Positions 1-9,168 of a stretch of 64,000 bases of DNA are shown in pieces. Origin of the DNA: G963667675 sp963667675 (GTDB lineage: Bacteria; Chloroflexota; Dehalococcoidia; Lucifugimonadales; UBA3495). The stretch is from contig OY763929.1 in assembly GCA_963667675.1 (NCBI GenBank), positions 682,001 through 746,000 of the forward strand, given 5' to 3'. The notes under the pieces were generated by a model. That model saw only the letters and a program-made list of their open reading frames with translations. It searched no databases and had not been told where the DNA came from. Position numbers and translations under genes: made by a program. How positions within the stretch are numbered: the stretch's first letter is position 1; every line of letters begins with the position of its first letter.

Positions 1-788
1 AGTGTGGGCCGGGTCAATGACAGGGAGCCGTTCCAGAGTATGGTCGTGTCGACGGGAGGGATCAGCCCGCTGGCCGACCCGTACAGTGCCATGTACCCCC
101 GCCGCCCCAGGCAGTTCATTCCCTTGGCGAAGGTGCTCAACCCCACCGAGTCGTACACGATCTTCACCCCCTGCCCACCGGTGGCCCTCTTCACTTCCTC
201 CTCGAAGTCGTGCTGCGTGTAGTTGATCACTACGTCGGCGCCGAGGCCTCGCGCTACCTCAGCCTTGGCATCAGTGGAAACCGTGGTAAACACCTGGGCC
301 CCCACCTGTTTGAGCATCTGGATGAGCATCGATCCCATTCCACCGGCTCCGGCGTGCACCAGCGCCGCGTCCCCCGGGTTCAGTCGGACGATGTCGAACA
401 CCAGGAAATGGGCGGTCATCGCCTGGATCATTGTGGCCGCCGCTGTGGCAAACTCCATGCCTTCAGGAAGCCGTACCACCAACCAGGACGGGACCGCTTG
501 CCGCTCGGCGTAGGTCCCCGTGTACATGGCGTAGGCCACCCGGTCTCCCACAGAAACTTCGCTGACACCCTCACCCACCGCGGTGACCACCCCCGCGGCC
601 TCCCGGCCTGGTGTCCAGGGAAGGTCTCCCGGAGGCGTGGCCCCTCGGCGGCTGGCAACGTCTGTGAAATTGACCCCGATGGCCTTGATGTCGACCAAAG
701 TCTCTCCGGGCCCCGGGCTGGGATCGGGCGCATCCTCGTACAAGAGCACTTCGGGCCCGCCCGTCTCATGGATCCTCACGGTTTTCAT
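1..788 (-). CDS. Zinc-independent quinone oxidoreductase-like MDR protein (partial, 3' end outside window)
   Basis: The protein opens MKTVRIHETGGPEVL and has the GroES-like N-terminal fold of the medium-chain dehydrogenase family. A Rossmann nucleotide loop AGAGGMG lies near residues 147-153, matching the AxxGGxG loop of NADPH:quinone oxidoreductases. No zinc-ligand cysteines are seen, so a zinc-independent NAD(P)H-dependent quinone or enone reductase is the likely role; the substrate is unknown. The ATG (786-788) follows a GGAGG five bases upstream. The frame stays open to the window edge (262 codons), so about the last fifth is missing. It is divergent from the crotonase gene. Family assignment is firm, function inferred. 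Confidence 0.85.
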   Translation of the reverse strand, partial: MKTVRIHETGGPEVLLYEDAPDPSPGPGETLVDIKAIGVNFTDVASRRGATPPGDLPWTPGREAAGVVTAVGEGVSEVSVGDRVAYAMYTGTYAERQAVPSWLVVRLPEGMEFATAAATMIQAMTAHFLVFDIVRLNPGDAALVHAGAGGMGSMLIQMLKQVGAQVFTTVSTDAKAEVARGLGADVVINYTQHDFEEEVKRATGGQGVKIVYDSVGLSTFAKGMNCLGRRGYMALYGSASGLIPPVDTTILWNGSLSLTRPT

Positions 789-956
789 TGCGCCTCCGCT
801 GAAACAAGGGTGTCCGACTCCCCGAAAGAGTACAGGAAATGGGCGCTTCTGGAAAGCCGGCCGGCAATGCAGCAGAGTTTACATGCCCCATCCCGTGTGG
901 TGTACTAATGGGCGTCGCTGCCGCATGGATTTACCCGCACGGAGGAGAGCATCGTT

Positions 957-1727
957 ATGAGCGCCCAGGCTGTCATCGTCGACAAGACGGACCGCGTCGC
1001 AGTCCTCACCTTGAACCGCCCCAAGGTGTTGAACGCCATGAACCTCCAACTCGTCCGAGAGTTGGACATCGCGTTGACCGAGTTCGAACACGACGACGGC
1101 GTGGGAGCGATAATCATCACCGGGGCGGGAGAGCGGGCTTTCTCCGCCGGCGCGGACATTCACGAGAACCGGGAAATCACCGACGAGGAACGGCCCCGGT
1201 ACTCCGCCGAAAGAACGCAGCACACCTGGCGACTGGCCACCTATCCCAAGCCCATTATCGGTGCCATCAACGGGCTGTGCTACGGCGGAGGCACGGTCCT
1301 CGCCACGTCCCTGGACTTTCTTATTGGCTGCGAGCGCACCAGCTTCCGGTTCCTGGCCGTCAACTACGGCCAGATGAACGCCACCTGGAGCCTCCCCACC
1401 ATACTCGGCTGGCCCCGGGTCAAAGAACTACTCTACAGCGGCCGCGAGGTGTTCGCCGAGGAGTCCTACCGCATCGGCCTCATCAACCACCTGGTTTCAT
1501 CCGGCGAGTTGCTGGACAAGGCGGTGGAGGCCGCCTCCGGTATCGCCAAGAACCGCGTCGCCTCCGTGGCCAACATCAAGCAGATTCTGTTGGAACACAC
1601 GGGACTATCCCTGGAGCAACAATACATGGCCGAGGTCGAAGGACGGCAAGACCGCTTCAAGGGACTCTCGGTGGAAGAAGGCTTCGCCGACTTTCTCAAC
1701 CGCAAGGGCCGCAAGCCGCGGGCCTAA
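957..1727 (+). CDS. Enoyl-CoA hydratase/isomerase (crotonase) family protein
   Basis: A 256-residue crotonase-fold protein. The oxyanion-hole segments AFSAGAD (61-67) and YGGG (109-112) are clear, as is the CoA-binding N-terminal part. Both acid/base glutamates of true enoyl-CoA hydratases appear replaced: by alignment to rat hydratase, Glu144 corresponds to Val114 and Glu164 to Ala134. It is therefore probably not a hydratase; isomerase, thioesterase-like or lyase activity on an acyl-CoA is possible. The start has a strong GGAGGAG at 941-947. A cupin gene follows 12 bp downstream, suggesting co-transcription. Confidence 0.88.
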   Translation: MSAQAVIVDKTDRVAVLTLNRPKVLNAMNLQLVRELDIALTEFEHDDGVGAIIITGAGERAFSAGADIHENREITDEERPRYSAERTQHTWRLATYPKPIIGAINGLCYGGGTVLATSLDFLIGCERTSFRFLAVNYGQMNATWSLPTILGWPRVKELLYSGREVFAEESYRIGLINHLVSSGELLDKAVEAASGIAKNRVASVANIKQILLEHTGLSLEQQYMAEVEGRQDRFKGLSVEEGFADFLNRKGRKPRA

Positions 1728-1739
1728 CCCGATCCAGCC

Positions 1740-2180
1740 ATGTCCCAGGAACCCACTGTCCCACGGTTGCCCCTGGGCCGCGCCGGGTTGGAGCCAGACG
1801 CCGCGGCGCCCGACGGCTCCGAGATTCGCTTCCTCATCGACCACCGTCACGGCGCCCGCCGCGCCAGCATGGTCCACGTTACCCTGCCCGCCGGACAGGT
1901 CTCCCGCCCCGTCTGGCACCGCACTGTGGAAGAGATCTGGTACGTCCTGGAAGGCCGCGGCCAGGTGTGGCGCTGCCCGCCAGGCGCTCCCGCCGAGTCT
2001 GTGGCCCCGGTATCCGTCGCCCCAGGCGATGCCCTGGTCATACCAACCGGCTGGCGTTTCCAGTTCGCCGCCGGCGCAGACGCACCGCTGAGGTTCCTGT
2101 GCTACACGTCCCCTCCATGGCCCGGCCCCGAAGAAGCCCAGGACGCCGGACACGGCGGCCTGGGCCCATCAACCGTATGA
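1740..2180 (+). CDS. Cupin domain protein
   Basis: A 146-residue single-domain cupin. Motif 1 is HRTVEEIWYVLEGRG (60-74) and motif 2 is PGDALVIPTGWRFQF (95-109). Only one of the usual two histidines of motif 1 is present, so metal binding may be weaker or use the glutamates. The gene starts 12 bp after the crotonase stop and probably shares its transcript, so it may be a small isomerase or binding protein in the same unknown pathway. Substrate unknown. Confidence 0.8.
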   Translation: MSQEPTVPRLPLGRAGLEPDAAAPDGSEIRFLIDHRHGARRASMVHVTLPAGQVSRPVWHRTVEEIWYVLEGRGQVWRCPPGAPAESVAPVSVAPGDALVIPTGWRFQFAAGADAPLRFLCYTSPPWPGPEEAQDAGHGGLGPSTV

Positions 2181-2263
2181 TCGGGCAGAGCTACCCCCGC
2201 TTATTGCAAGCCTATGCAAGCTGTCGTTGCGTTGCCCTAAGACCATTGCAAGGCCCGCGGGTA

Positions 2264-2309
2264 GGTTGCCCGTTCGCCCTGAGGGAAATCGAAGGGCGAA
2301 CGGACAACC
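2264..2309. repeat. Imperfect hairpin intergenic repeat, copy 1
   Basis: Arms 2264-2280 and 2293-2309 pair at 16 of 17 positions around the 12-nt loop 2281-2292. The only mismatch is C2269 with A2304. A second copy lies at 17112-17157 and a diverged one at 17832-17900. It sits between the cupin and the hicB-like gene, downstream of both, and could also act as a transcript end. Confidence 0.85.
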
Positions 2310-2391
2310 GTCGTTGCACCTAAGGTCTCCCTATTGCGGCTGCGATAAGACTTACTGGCGAACTTATGACACCAAAGGCTCTACCCAATAC

Positions 2392-2724
2392 CTAACGCCG
2401 CAAGGTCAGTCGTTCCGCCGCCAGCCGATTCATGCTGACACCCGCTTCCGCCGCGTCCATCGCTAGCGCCCGGTGAGTGTCCGGCGGAATGCGGAGCGTA
2501 ATTGTCCCGCTGTACCTCCGTGTTGATAGCGGTTCCGGTACTGGCTTGCCTTCCTCCCGTAACCAGTCGACTGAGAAGGCGACCAAGTCCCTTATGCCTG
2601 CCAATGCCTTGTAGGGTGAGTCGTCCAAGTGGCTGAGGCCCTCGAATTCTAGGCAAGTACCCACGTACTCTTGGTCCTCGTCGGACCAGAATACGCGGTA
2701 GGTGTATCGCTCGCAGTCGTTCAT
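2392..2724 (-). CDS. HicB-type antitoxin-like protein, unpaired
   Basis: About 110 residues. The N-terminal half (YTYRVFWSDEDQEYVGTCLEF) resembles the HicB partial-RNase-H fold, and the C-terminal part (LRIPPDTHRALAMDAAEAGVSMNRLA) is a ribbon-helix-helix/Arc-type DNA-binding segment like those of HicB antitoxins. The ATG at 2722-2724 has GGAGG seven bases upstream, which favours it over a longer reading from 2781. No HicA toxin gene lies next to it, so it is an orphan antitoxin or a stand-alone regulator. Confidence 0.75.
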   Translation of the reverse strand: MNDCERYTYRVFWSDEDQEYVGTCLEFEGLSHLDDSPYKALAGIRDLVAFSVDWLREEGKPVPEPLSTRRYSGTITLRIPPDTHRALAMDAAEAGVSMNRLAAERLTLRR

Positions 2725-2838
2725 TTCAGCGCCTCCACGAGCTTGTCCACGCAAAAATGATAGCAATAATGCCATCACCAATCAAGAGCGGATATGTCTT
2801 TCAGGAAGTAATCTGCCCTTGCCATCAAGCCGCCCCAA

Positions 2839-2868
2839 TTGACACCCTAGCCACACCTGCTCTATACT
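2839..2868 (+). promoter_or_regulatory. Sigma70-type promoter of the trp operon
   Basis: TTGACA at 2839-2844 and TATACT at 2863-2868, separated by 18 bp, lie just upstream of the T-box leader. Transcription should start near 2875. Confidence 0.75.
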
Positions 2869-2892
2869 CACACTCGCGAAATCGAATACTCA

Positions 2893-3205
2893 AAGGCTGT
2901 GAAGGGGAGTAGTAGGCTTCGAGCGAGGCCCAGAGAGCCGGGTTAGGTGGGAGCCGGCGCCGGACGCAGAAGCACAAATGGACCCCGGAGCCGCAGGCCG
3001 ATCACCGGAGAGCTATCAAAGGCTATCCGGCGCTAGGCTGGGACGGTTGGGCGCCGTTAAAGGCCCACGGCACAGGGACCGCCTAGACTTAAGGTCCCTC
3101 CCGCCGGGTAAGATGTCGGCCGGTCCCGTCTAGAGCATGGGGACGGGCTGAAAACAAGGGTGGCAACGCGGCCAGGACCCGTCCCTTTGAGGGACGGGTT
3201 TTTTG
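2893..3205 (+). promoter_or_regulatory. T-box riboswitch, tryptophan specifier (UGG)
   Basis: The leader has the stem I landmarks of T-boxes: GGGGAGTAGTAGG near 2904 and AGAGAGCCGGG near 2932 with the GGTGGGAGCC distal loop. The specifier TGG is at 2979-2981, followed by a purine. The T-box sequence near 3153-3171 contains GGGTGGCAACGCGG, in which UGGC would pair with the 3' end GCCA of tRNA-Trp (discriminator G). It ends in the terminator at 3177-3204. By family knowledge, uncharged tRNA-Trp binding should allow read-through into trpE. One base of the usual ACCGCG is changed (AACGCG). Confidence 0.92.
3177..3204 (+). terminator. Attenuator terminator of the trp T-box
   Basis: A 9-bp perfect stem ACCCGTCCC/GGGACGGGT (3177-3185 with 3191-3199), loop TTTGA, then a run of T to 3204. 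It lies between the T-box sequence and trpE. Confidence 0.9.
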
Positions 3206-3237
3206 TTTGCCGTGCCGCCGCCGGTTTGGAGAAATCC

Positions 3238-4689
3238 ATGTACTACCCAAGTCTGGAAGAAGTCAAAGCAATGGCCGGAAGGGGCAACCTGGTCCCGGTG
3301 TACCGCTCCATTAACGCCGACCTGGAAACCCCCGTTTCCGCCTATCTCAAGGTGGCCCGCCCTCCCTACTCGTTCTTGCTGGAGAGCGTAGCCGGGGGCG
3401 AGCGCATCGGCCGCTACAGCTTCATCGGCACCGACCCTTATAAGGTCATCAAGACCGGACCGGGCCAGCCTAACGGCCAAATCGACCCGCTGACTCTTGT
3501 CCAGGCCGAGATGGACCAGTACAAGCTGGTACCCGTCGATGACCTTCCCAGGTTCCACGGCGGCGCCGTGGGTTACCTGGCCTACGACACCATCAGCTAC
3601 TTCGAACCCCGGGTGCCCCCCATGCCCGCCGACCCCCAGGGTCTGCCTGAGTCGGTGTTTACCTTCGTAGACACTCTTTTGGTCTTCGACCATCTGCGGC
3701 ACGACATCAAGGTGGTCAGCCACGTCAGGCTCAACGGCGACATCCCCGCGGCGTACGCCCAGGCCACCGCCAAAATCGACGACATGGTGCGCCGCCTAGC
3801 CCAGCCGTTGGAGTTGTCCCAGGACCTCCGGGGGCCGTCCGAGTCTGCCGGCGATGGGGAAGTCCGCTCCAACTTCACCCGTGAGGAATACGGAGCGGCG
3901 GTGGAGCAGGCTGTAGAGTACATCTACGCTGGAGAAGTGATCCAGGTGGTCAACTCCCAGCGGTTCTCCCGTCGCACCAACGTCCACCCCTTCCAGGTCT
4001 ATCGTTCCCTGAGGAGCATCAACCCCTCACCCTACATGTACTACCTGGACCTTGACGGGTTCAACATCGTGGGCGCCGCCATCGAAACGGTCGTCGCCGT
4101 CGAGGACGGTATAGCGGCCACCCACCCCATCGCTGGCACCAGGCCCCGGGGCCGCACCCCCGAAGAAGACGACGCCCTGGAGAATGAGCTCAAGACCAGC
4201 GAGAAGCAGCGCGCCGAGCACATCATGCTGGTAGACCTGGGTCGTAACGACATAGGCCGGGTCAGCCTCCCCGGCACCGTGTCGGTCACCCAGTTGATGG
4301 ACGTCGAACGCTTCTCCCACGTGATGCACCTGGTTTCCCACGTGGAAGGCCGTCTCAAGCCCGAATACACGCCCTACGACGCCCTGCGCTCCTGCTTCCC
4401 CGCAGGCACGGTCTCCGGCGCTCCCAAGATCCGCGCCATGGAAATCATCGCCGAACTGGAAGGAGAAAAACGAGGCCCCTACGGCGGCGCCGTGGGATAC
4501 TTTAGTTTCTCGGGAAACATGGACACCGCGCTGGTGCTCCGCACCGGCATCTACAAGGACGGCGTCATGTACGTCCAGGCCGGCGGCGGAGTGGTGGCCG
4601 ACAGCGTCGCCGAGGACGAATACCAGGAGACCAGGCACAAGGCGAGCGCCCTCTTGAGGGCCATCGAACTCGCCGAGGGCCGGGAATAG
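3238..4689 (+). CDS. trpE: Anthranilate synthase component I
   Basis: Chorismate-binding subunit (483 residues) that makes anthranilate from chorismate with ammonia from TrpG. The feedback site motif LLES is present (SFLLESVAGG), and the C-terminal chorismate-binding half carries PIAGTRPRG, DLGRNDIGRVS, FPAGTVSGAPK and the glycine-rich end AGGGVVADS. One oddity: the usual GxSPE segment reads GAAIET. The frame is open back to 3160, but that overlaps the attenuator; ATG 3238 has GGAG upstream and is preferred. First gene of the trp operon, followed six bases later by trpG. Confidence 0.96.
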   Translation: MYYPSLEEVKAMAGRGNLVPVYRSINADLETPVSAYLKVARPPYSFLLESVAGGERIGRYSFIGTDPYKVIKTGPGQPNGQIDPLTLVQAEMDQYKLVPVDDLPRFHGGAVGYLAYDTISYFEPRVPPMPADPQGLPESVFTFVDTLLVFDHLRHDIKVVSHVRLNGDIPAAYAQATAKIDDMVRRLAQPLELSQDLRGPSESAGDGEVRSNFTREEYGAAVEQAVEYIYAGEVIQVVNSQRFSRRTNVHPFQVYRSLRSINPSPYMYYLDLDGFNIVGAAIETVVAVEDGIAATHPIAGTRPRGRTPEEDDALENELKTSEKQRAEHIMLVDLGRNDIGRVSLPGTVSVTQLMDVERFSHVMHLVSHVEGRLKPEYTPYDALRSCFPAGTVSGAPKIRAMEIIAELEGEKRGPYGGAVGYFSFSGNMDTALVLRTGIYKDGVMYVQAGGGVVADSVAEDEYQETRHKASALLRAIELAEGRE

Positions 4690-4695
4690 CAAATC

Positions 4696-5292
4696 ATGCT
4701 GCTGCTTATAGACAATTACGACAGCTTCACCTACAACCTCTACCAGTACCTCTCCGAGTTGGGCGCCGAGGTAGTAACGGTGCGCAACGACAAGATAACG
4801 CTGGAAGAAATCGAGGACATGGCCCCGGAGGGAATCATAGTTTCTCCCGGCCCCTCCACGCCCCTTCAGGCCGGCGTATCCAACGACGTGATTCGTCACT
4901 TTGGGCCAAAGACTCCCACCTTGGGCGTGTGCCTTGGCCACCAGTGCGTCGGCCACGCCTACGGCGCCACGGTGGATCGGGCCGGGGAAATCCGCCACGG
5001 CAAGACCTCCATGGTTCACCACAACGGCCAAGGCGTGCTGGCGGGGCTGCCCAATCCCTTCCAGGCCATCCGCTACCACTCGCTGGTGGTCTATCCCGAG
5101 ACCCTGCCCGACAGCCTGGAGGTCACCGCCTGGACCGACAACGGCCTGGTAATGGGCCTCCGCCATAAAGAACACCCCGTCGAAGGAGTACAATTCCATC
5201 CCGAGTCCATCATGACCCCGGAAGGCAAGCAGTTGCTGCAAAACTTCCTGGACAAGGTTGCCGGCGCGACAGCGTTCCCGGAGGGCAGCTAA
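4696..5292 (+). CDS. trpG: Anthranilate synthase component II (glutamine amidotransferase)
   Basis: A 198-residue class I amidotransferase that releases ammonia from glutamine for TrpE. The catalytic triad is complete: Cys79 in GVCLGHQ, His168 and Glu170 in VQFHPES. The N-terminal LLLIDNYDSFTYNL is typical of TrpG/PabA. Because the same protein may serve para-aminobenzoate synthase, a dual PabA role is possible, but its place between trpE and trpD supports the trp role. Confidence 0.96.
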   Translation: MLLLIDNYDSFTYNLYQYLSELGAEVVTVRNDKITLEEIEDMAPEGIIVSPGPSTPLQAGVSNDVIRHFGPKTPTLGVCLGHQCVGHAYGATVDRAGEIRHGKTSMVHHNGQGVLAGLPNPFQAIRYHSLVVYPETLPDSLEVTAWTDNGLVMGLRHKEHPVEGVQFHPESIMTPEGKQLLQNFLDKVAGATAFPEGS

Positions 5293-5294
5293 CC

Positions 5295-6323
5295 ATGACC
5301 ACGGTCCGCGAAGCCATCGAAGCCGTAGTTTCCGGACGGTTCCTCGCCATGGATGAGGCCGCGGCAGTCATGCGCGAGATTATGGACGGGGAGTCCACCC
5401 CGGCCCAACTGGGCGCCCTCCTCGGCGCGCTGAGGGTCAGGGGAGAGACCGTCGAAGAGCTGGCCGGATTCGCCCAGGTCATGCGAGAAAAGTCCCTCAA
5501 GGTCCGGGTGGACGGACCAGTGGTGGACACCGTAGGCACCGGCGGCGACGGGCAAAACACCTTCAACATATCCACCTCCACCGCTTTCGTGGCCGCCGCC
5601 GCTGGACTCAAGGTGGCCAAGCACGGCAACCGGGCCGCCTCCAGCGCCTGCGGCAGCGCCGACGTGCTGGAGGCCCTTGGGGTGAAAATCGACCTGCCGC
5701 CGGAGGGCGTCGAGCGTTGCATCGCCGAAGTAGGCATGGGGTTCATGTTCGCCCCCATTTTCCACCCGGCGATGCGCCATGCCGCCCCAGTCCGCCGGGA
5801 GATCGGCATCCGGACGGCGTTCAACATTCTTGGACCCCTCACCAACCCGGCGGGCGCTCGCAACATGCTCGTCGGCGTCGCCTACCCTGAGTTGGGAGCT
5901 AGAGTAGCGGCCGTTCTCAAGCTGCTGGATACTCAGCACTCGATAATCGTTCACGGCGACGGCGGCCTGGACGAGATTAGTCTGTCCGGGGACACCGCGG
6001 TCTGGGAAGTCGAGGACGGTGAACTGAGGCAATGGCAGCTTAGAGTGGAGGAGACGGGGCTCCCCCGCCGTTCGATAGAAGAAATAAGAGGCGGAGACAA
6101 AGACCAGAACGCCGCCGACATGCGCCGCTTGTTCCAGGGTGAACCGGGGCCCCGGCGGGACTTTGTACTGCTCAACAGCGCCGCCGTGCTGCTGGTAGGT
6201 GGCCTGGCTTCCGACCTTGATGCGGGCATCTCGTTGGCCGCAGAGGTCATCGACAGCGGCGCAGCCTCGCAAAAACTGGAACACTTGGTGGCGCTGAGCC
6301 AGCAAATCGGCACTAGTGCCTGA
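5295..6323 (+). CDS. trpD: Anthranilate phosphoribosyltransferase
   Basis: Transfers phosphoribose from PRPP to anthranilate. 342 residues, the usual length. The PRPP-binding GTGGDG is at 81-86, followed by NIST and the KHGNR segment; the anthranilate-site region HPAMRHAAPVRREIGIRT is conserved. The start codon lies two bases after the trpG stop, so the two are probably translationally coupled. Confidence 0.96.
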   Translation: MTTVREAIEAVVSGRFLAMDEAAAVMREIMDGESTPAQLGALLGALRVRGETVEELAGFAQVMREKSLKVRVDGPVVDTVGTGGDGQNTFNISTSTAFVAAAAGLKVAKHGNRAASSACGSADVLEALGVKIDLPPEGVERCIAEVGMGFMFAPIFHPAMRHAAPVRREIGIRTAFNILGPLTNPAGARNMLVGVAYPELGARVAAVLKLLDTQHSIIVHGDGGLDEISLSGDTAVWEVEDGELRQWQLRVEETGLPRRSIEEIRGGDKDQNAADMRRLFQGEPGPRRDFVLLNSAAVLLVGGLASDLDAGISLAAEVIDSGAASQKLEHLVALSQQIGTSA

Positions 6324-6363
6324 GCGATTGCCCGTGCCGCCGTACCGGCAATGACTCGCTGAC

Positions 6364-7170
6364 ATGCCAAACATTCTCGACGACATAGTGGCCGCCAAGC
6401 GGCAAGAGTTGGCCCTCCAAAAAGAGGCCGTCCCCCTGAACGCCCTGCAGCAACAGGCAGCGGAACAGCCGCGGCCCTTTAACCTGTCCGGCGCTTTGAT
6501 GGGTGGTGGAATCCGTCTCATCGCCGAGGTCAAGAAAGCCTCTCCCTCCCGCGGCCTGCTCTGCCCAGACTTCGACCCGGTGCGCCTGGCCGGGACCTAC
6601 GCTGCCAATGGCGCCGCGGCCATATCCGTCCTCACCGACCCGCGGTTCCAAGGGGAACTGGGCCACCTGACCCTGGTCAAGACCTCCGGAGCGTCCGGGC
6701 GGGCGCCAGTGTTGCGCAAGGACTTTCTCTTCGACCCATACCAGGTCTACGAAGCCCGGGCCGCCGGCGCAGACGCTCTCTTGTTAATCGCGGCGATTCT
6801 CTCCGCCCAACAACTGCGGGACCTGCTTACCCTGAGCCAAGAGTTGTGGATGCAGTGCCTGGTGGAAGTCCACGATGAAGACGAGCTGCAAACGGCCTTG
6901 GACTCCGGGGCGGAGATAATCGGCATCAACAACCGCGACCTCCGCACCTTCACCACGGACTTGGCGGTTACCGAGCGATTGGCCCCGCTGGTTCCCAGGG
7001 GCAAGGTTATCGTCAGCGAAAGCGGAATCGGCAGCCGGGAAGACCTGCAGCGGCTCCGCCCGGCCCGCGTCAACGCCGTGTTGGTTGGCGAATCCTTGGT
7101 TACCGCCGACGATGTTGGCGAAAAGGTCAGGGAGTTCACCGGGCAGACCGTTGCCCAGGCGGGCCTATGA
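6364..7170 (+). CDS. trpC: Indole-3-glycerol phosphate synthase
   Basis: A 268-residue (beta/alpha)8 barrel that closes the indole ring. Signature segments are EVKKASPSRG (55-64), VLRKDFLFDPYQ with its catalytic lysine, and GINNRDLRTF and VSESGI for the phosphate and substrate sites. The 40-bp gap after trpD has no clear ribosome site, but no better in-frame start is seen. Confidence 0.96.
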   Translation: MPNILDDIVAAKRQELALQKEAVPLNALQQQAAEQPRPFNLSGALMGGGIRLIAEVKKASPSRGLLCPDFDPVRLAGTYAANGAAAISVLTDPRFQGELGHLTLVKTSGASGRAPVLRKDFLFDPYQVYEARAAGADALLLIAAILSAQQLRDLLTLSQELWMQCLVEVHDEDELQTALDSGAEIIGINNRDLRTFTTDLAVTERLAPLVPRGKVIVSESGIGSREDLQRLRPARVNAVLVGESLVTADDVGEKVREFTGQTVAQAGL

Positions 7171-7210
7171 TTCAAGAGAACGCGTTGTTGTCCCTAGGGT
7201 CGGCGCACTA

Positions 7211-7875
7211 ATGCCGGAAAAAGAGCCCATAGTCAAGATCTGCGGCCTCCGCACGCTCAAGGACGCCCTGGTCGCCGCCCAAGCCGGGGCCGACTTCATT
7301 GGCGTGTCCTTCGTGCCGGGGACGCCTCGCCGGGTGGACGCTGCCTCAGCCAAGCAAATTGTTGCCGCGGTGAAAACAGCCGGCCCGGAACCTCCCCAGG
7401 TAGTGGGACTGTTCGCCGACCAGCCCCTAGACTACGTGAACGAGACCATCCATGCCTGCGACCTGGACGCGGCCCAGCTGTGCGACCAAGAGTCCCTCGA
7501 GTACTGCGCAAGCGTGGACGCACAGGTTATCAAGGTAATTCACGTAGACGTCAATGCCGGGCAGACGGCGACCGACCGCCTGGCGGAACGCGTGGGGCGT
7601 TACACCAATGCCGGTCACCTGGTCACCCTTGACCGGTTTATGAAGGGAGTCCCGGGCGGCACTGGCCAAGGCTTTGACTGGGATGTCGCCGCCCAAGTTT
7701 CCCAACGGGGCCTGCGCTTCCTGTTGGCCGGAGGGCTGACCCCGGACAACGTCTCCCAGGCCATCGCCCACGCGGCTCCATGGGGCGTTGACGTATCCAG
7801 CGGCGTAGAGACCGACCGAGTCAAGGACCACGATAAGATTAGACAGTTCATCGACAACGCCAGGGGAGGCCCACG

Positions 7876-7879
<4 letters not shown>
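7211..7879 (+). CDS. trpF: Phosphoribosylanthranilate isomerase
   Basis: 222 residues. The N-terminal KICGLR carries the catalytic cysteine, GVSFVPGTPR matches the substrate loop, and the phosphate-binding end FLLAGGLTPDNV...DVSSGVE is intact. The frame is open upstream into trpC, but homology begins at MPEKEPIVKICG (ATG 7211). Its stop overlaps the trpB start by four bases (ATGA). Confidence 0.95.
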
Positions 7880-9084
<1,205 letters not shown>

Positions 9085-9122
9085 ATCGGGCAAATCCTTC
9101 AATGTAAACGAATACGGCCTGT

Positions 9123-9131
9123 TGTTATAAT
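9123..9131 (+). promoter_or_regulatory. Extended -10 promoter upstream of the SDR gene
   Basis: TGTTATAAT at 9123-9131 is a perfect TATAAT with the upstream TG of an extended -10. No good -35 is seen. It suggests that the SDR gene has its own transcript apart from the trp operon. Confidence 0.55.
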
Positions 9132-9168
9132 GGGTCTCGGTTAAATTTCGCCTCCAGGGAGTCAGTCC

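Noticed and set aside
839..2323. Long 494-codon plus-strand frame over the crotonase and cupin genes
   Set aside because: Arginine/proline-rich shadow of two well-supported genes in another frame; no ribosome site or family match.
4027..5241. 404-codon minus-strand frame across trpE/trpG
   Set aside because: Antisense shadow of two certain genes.
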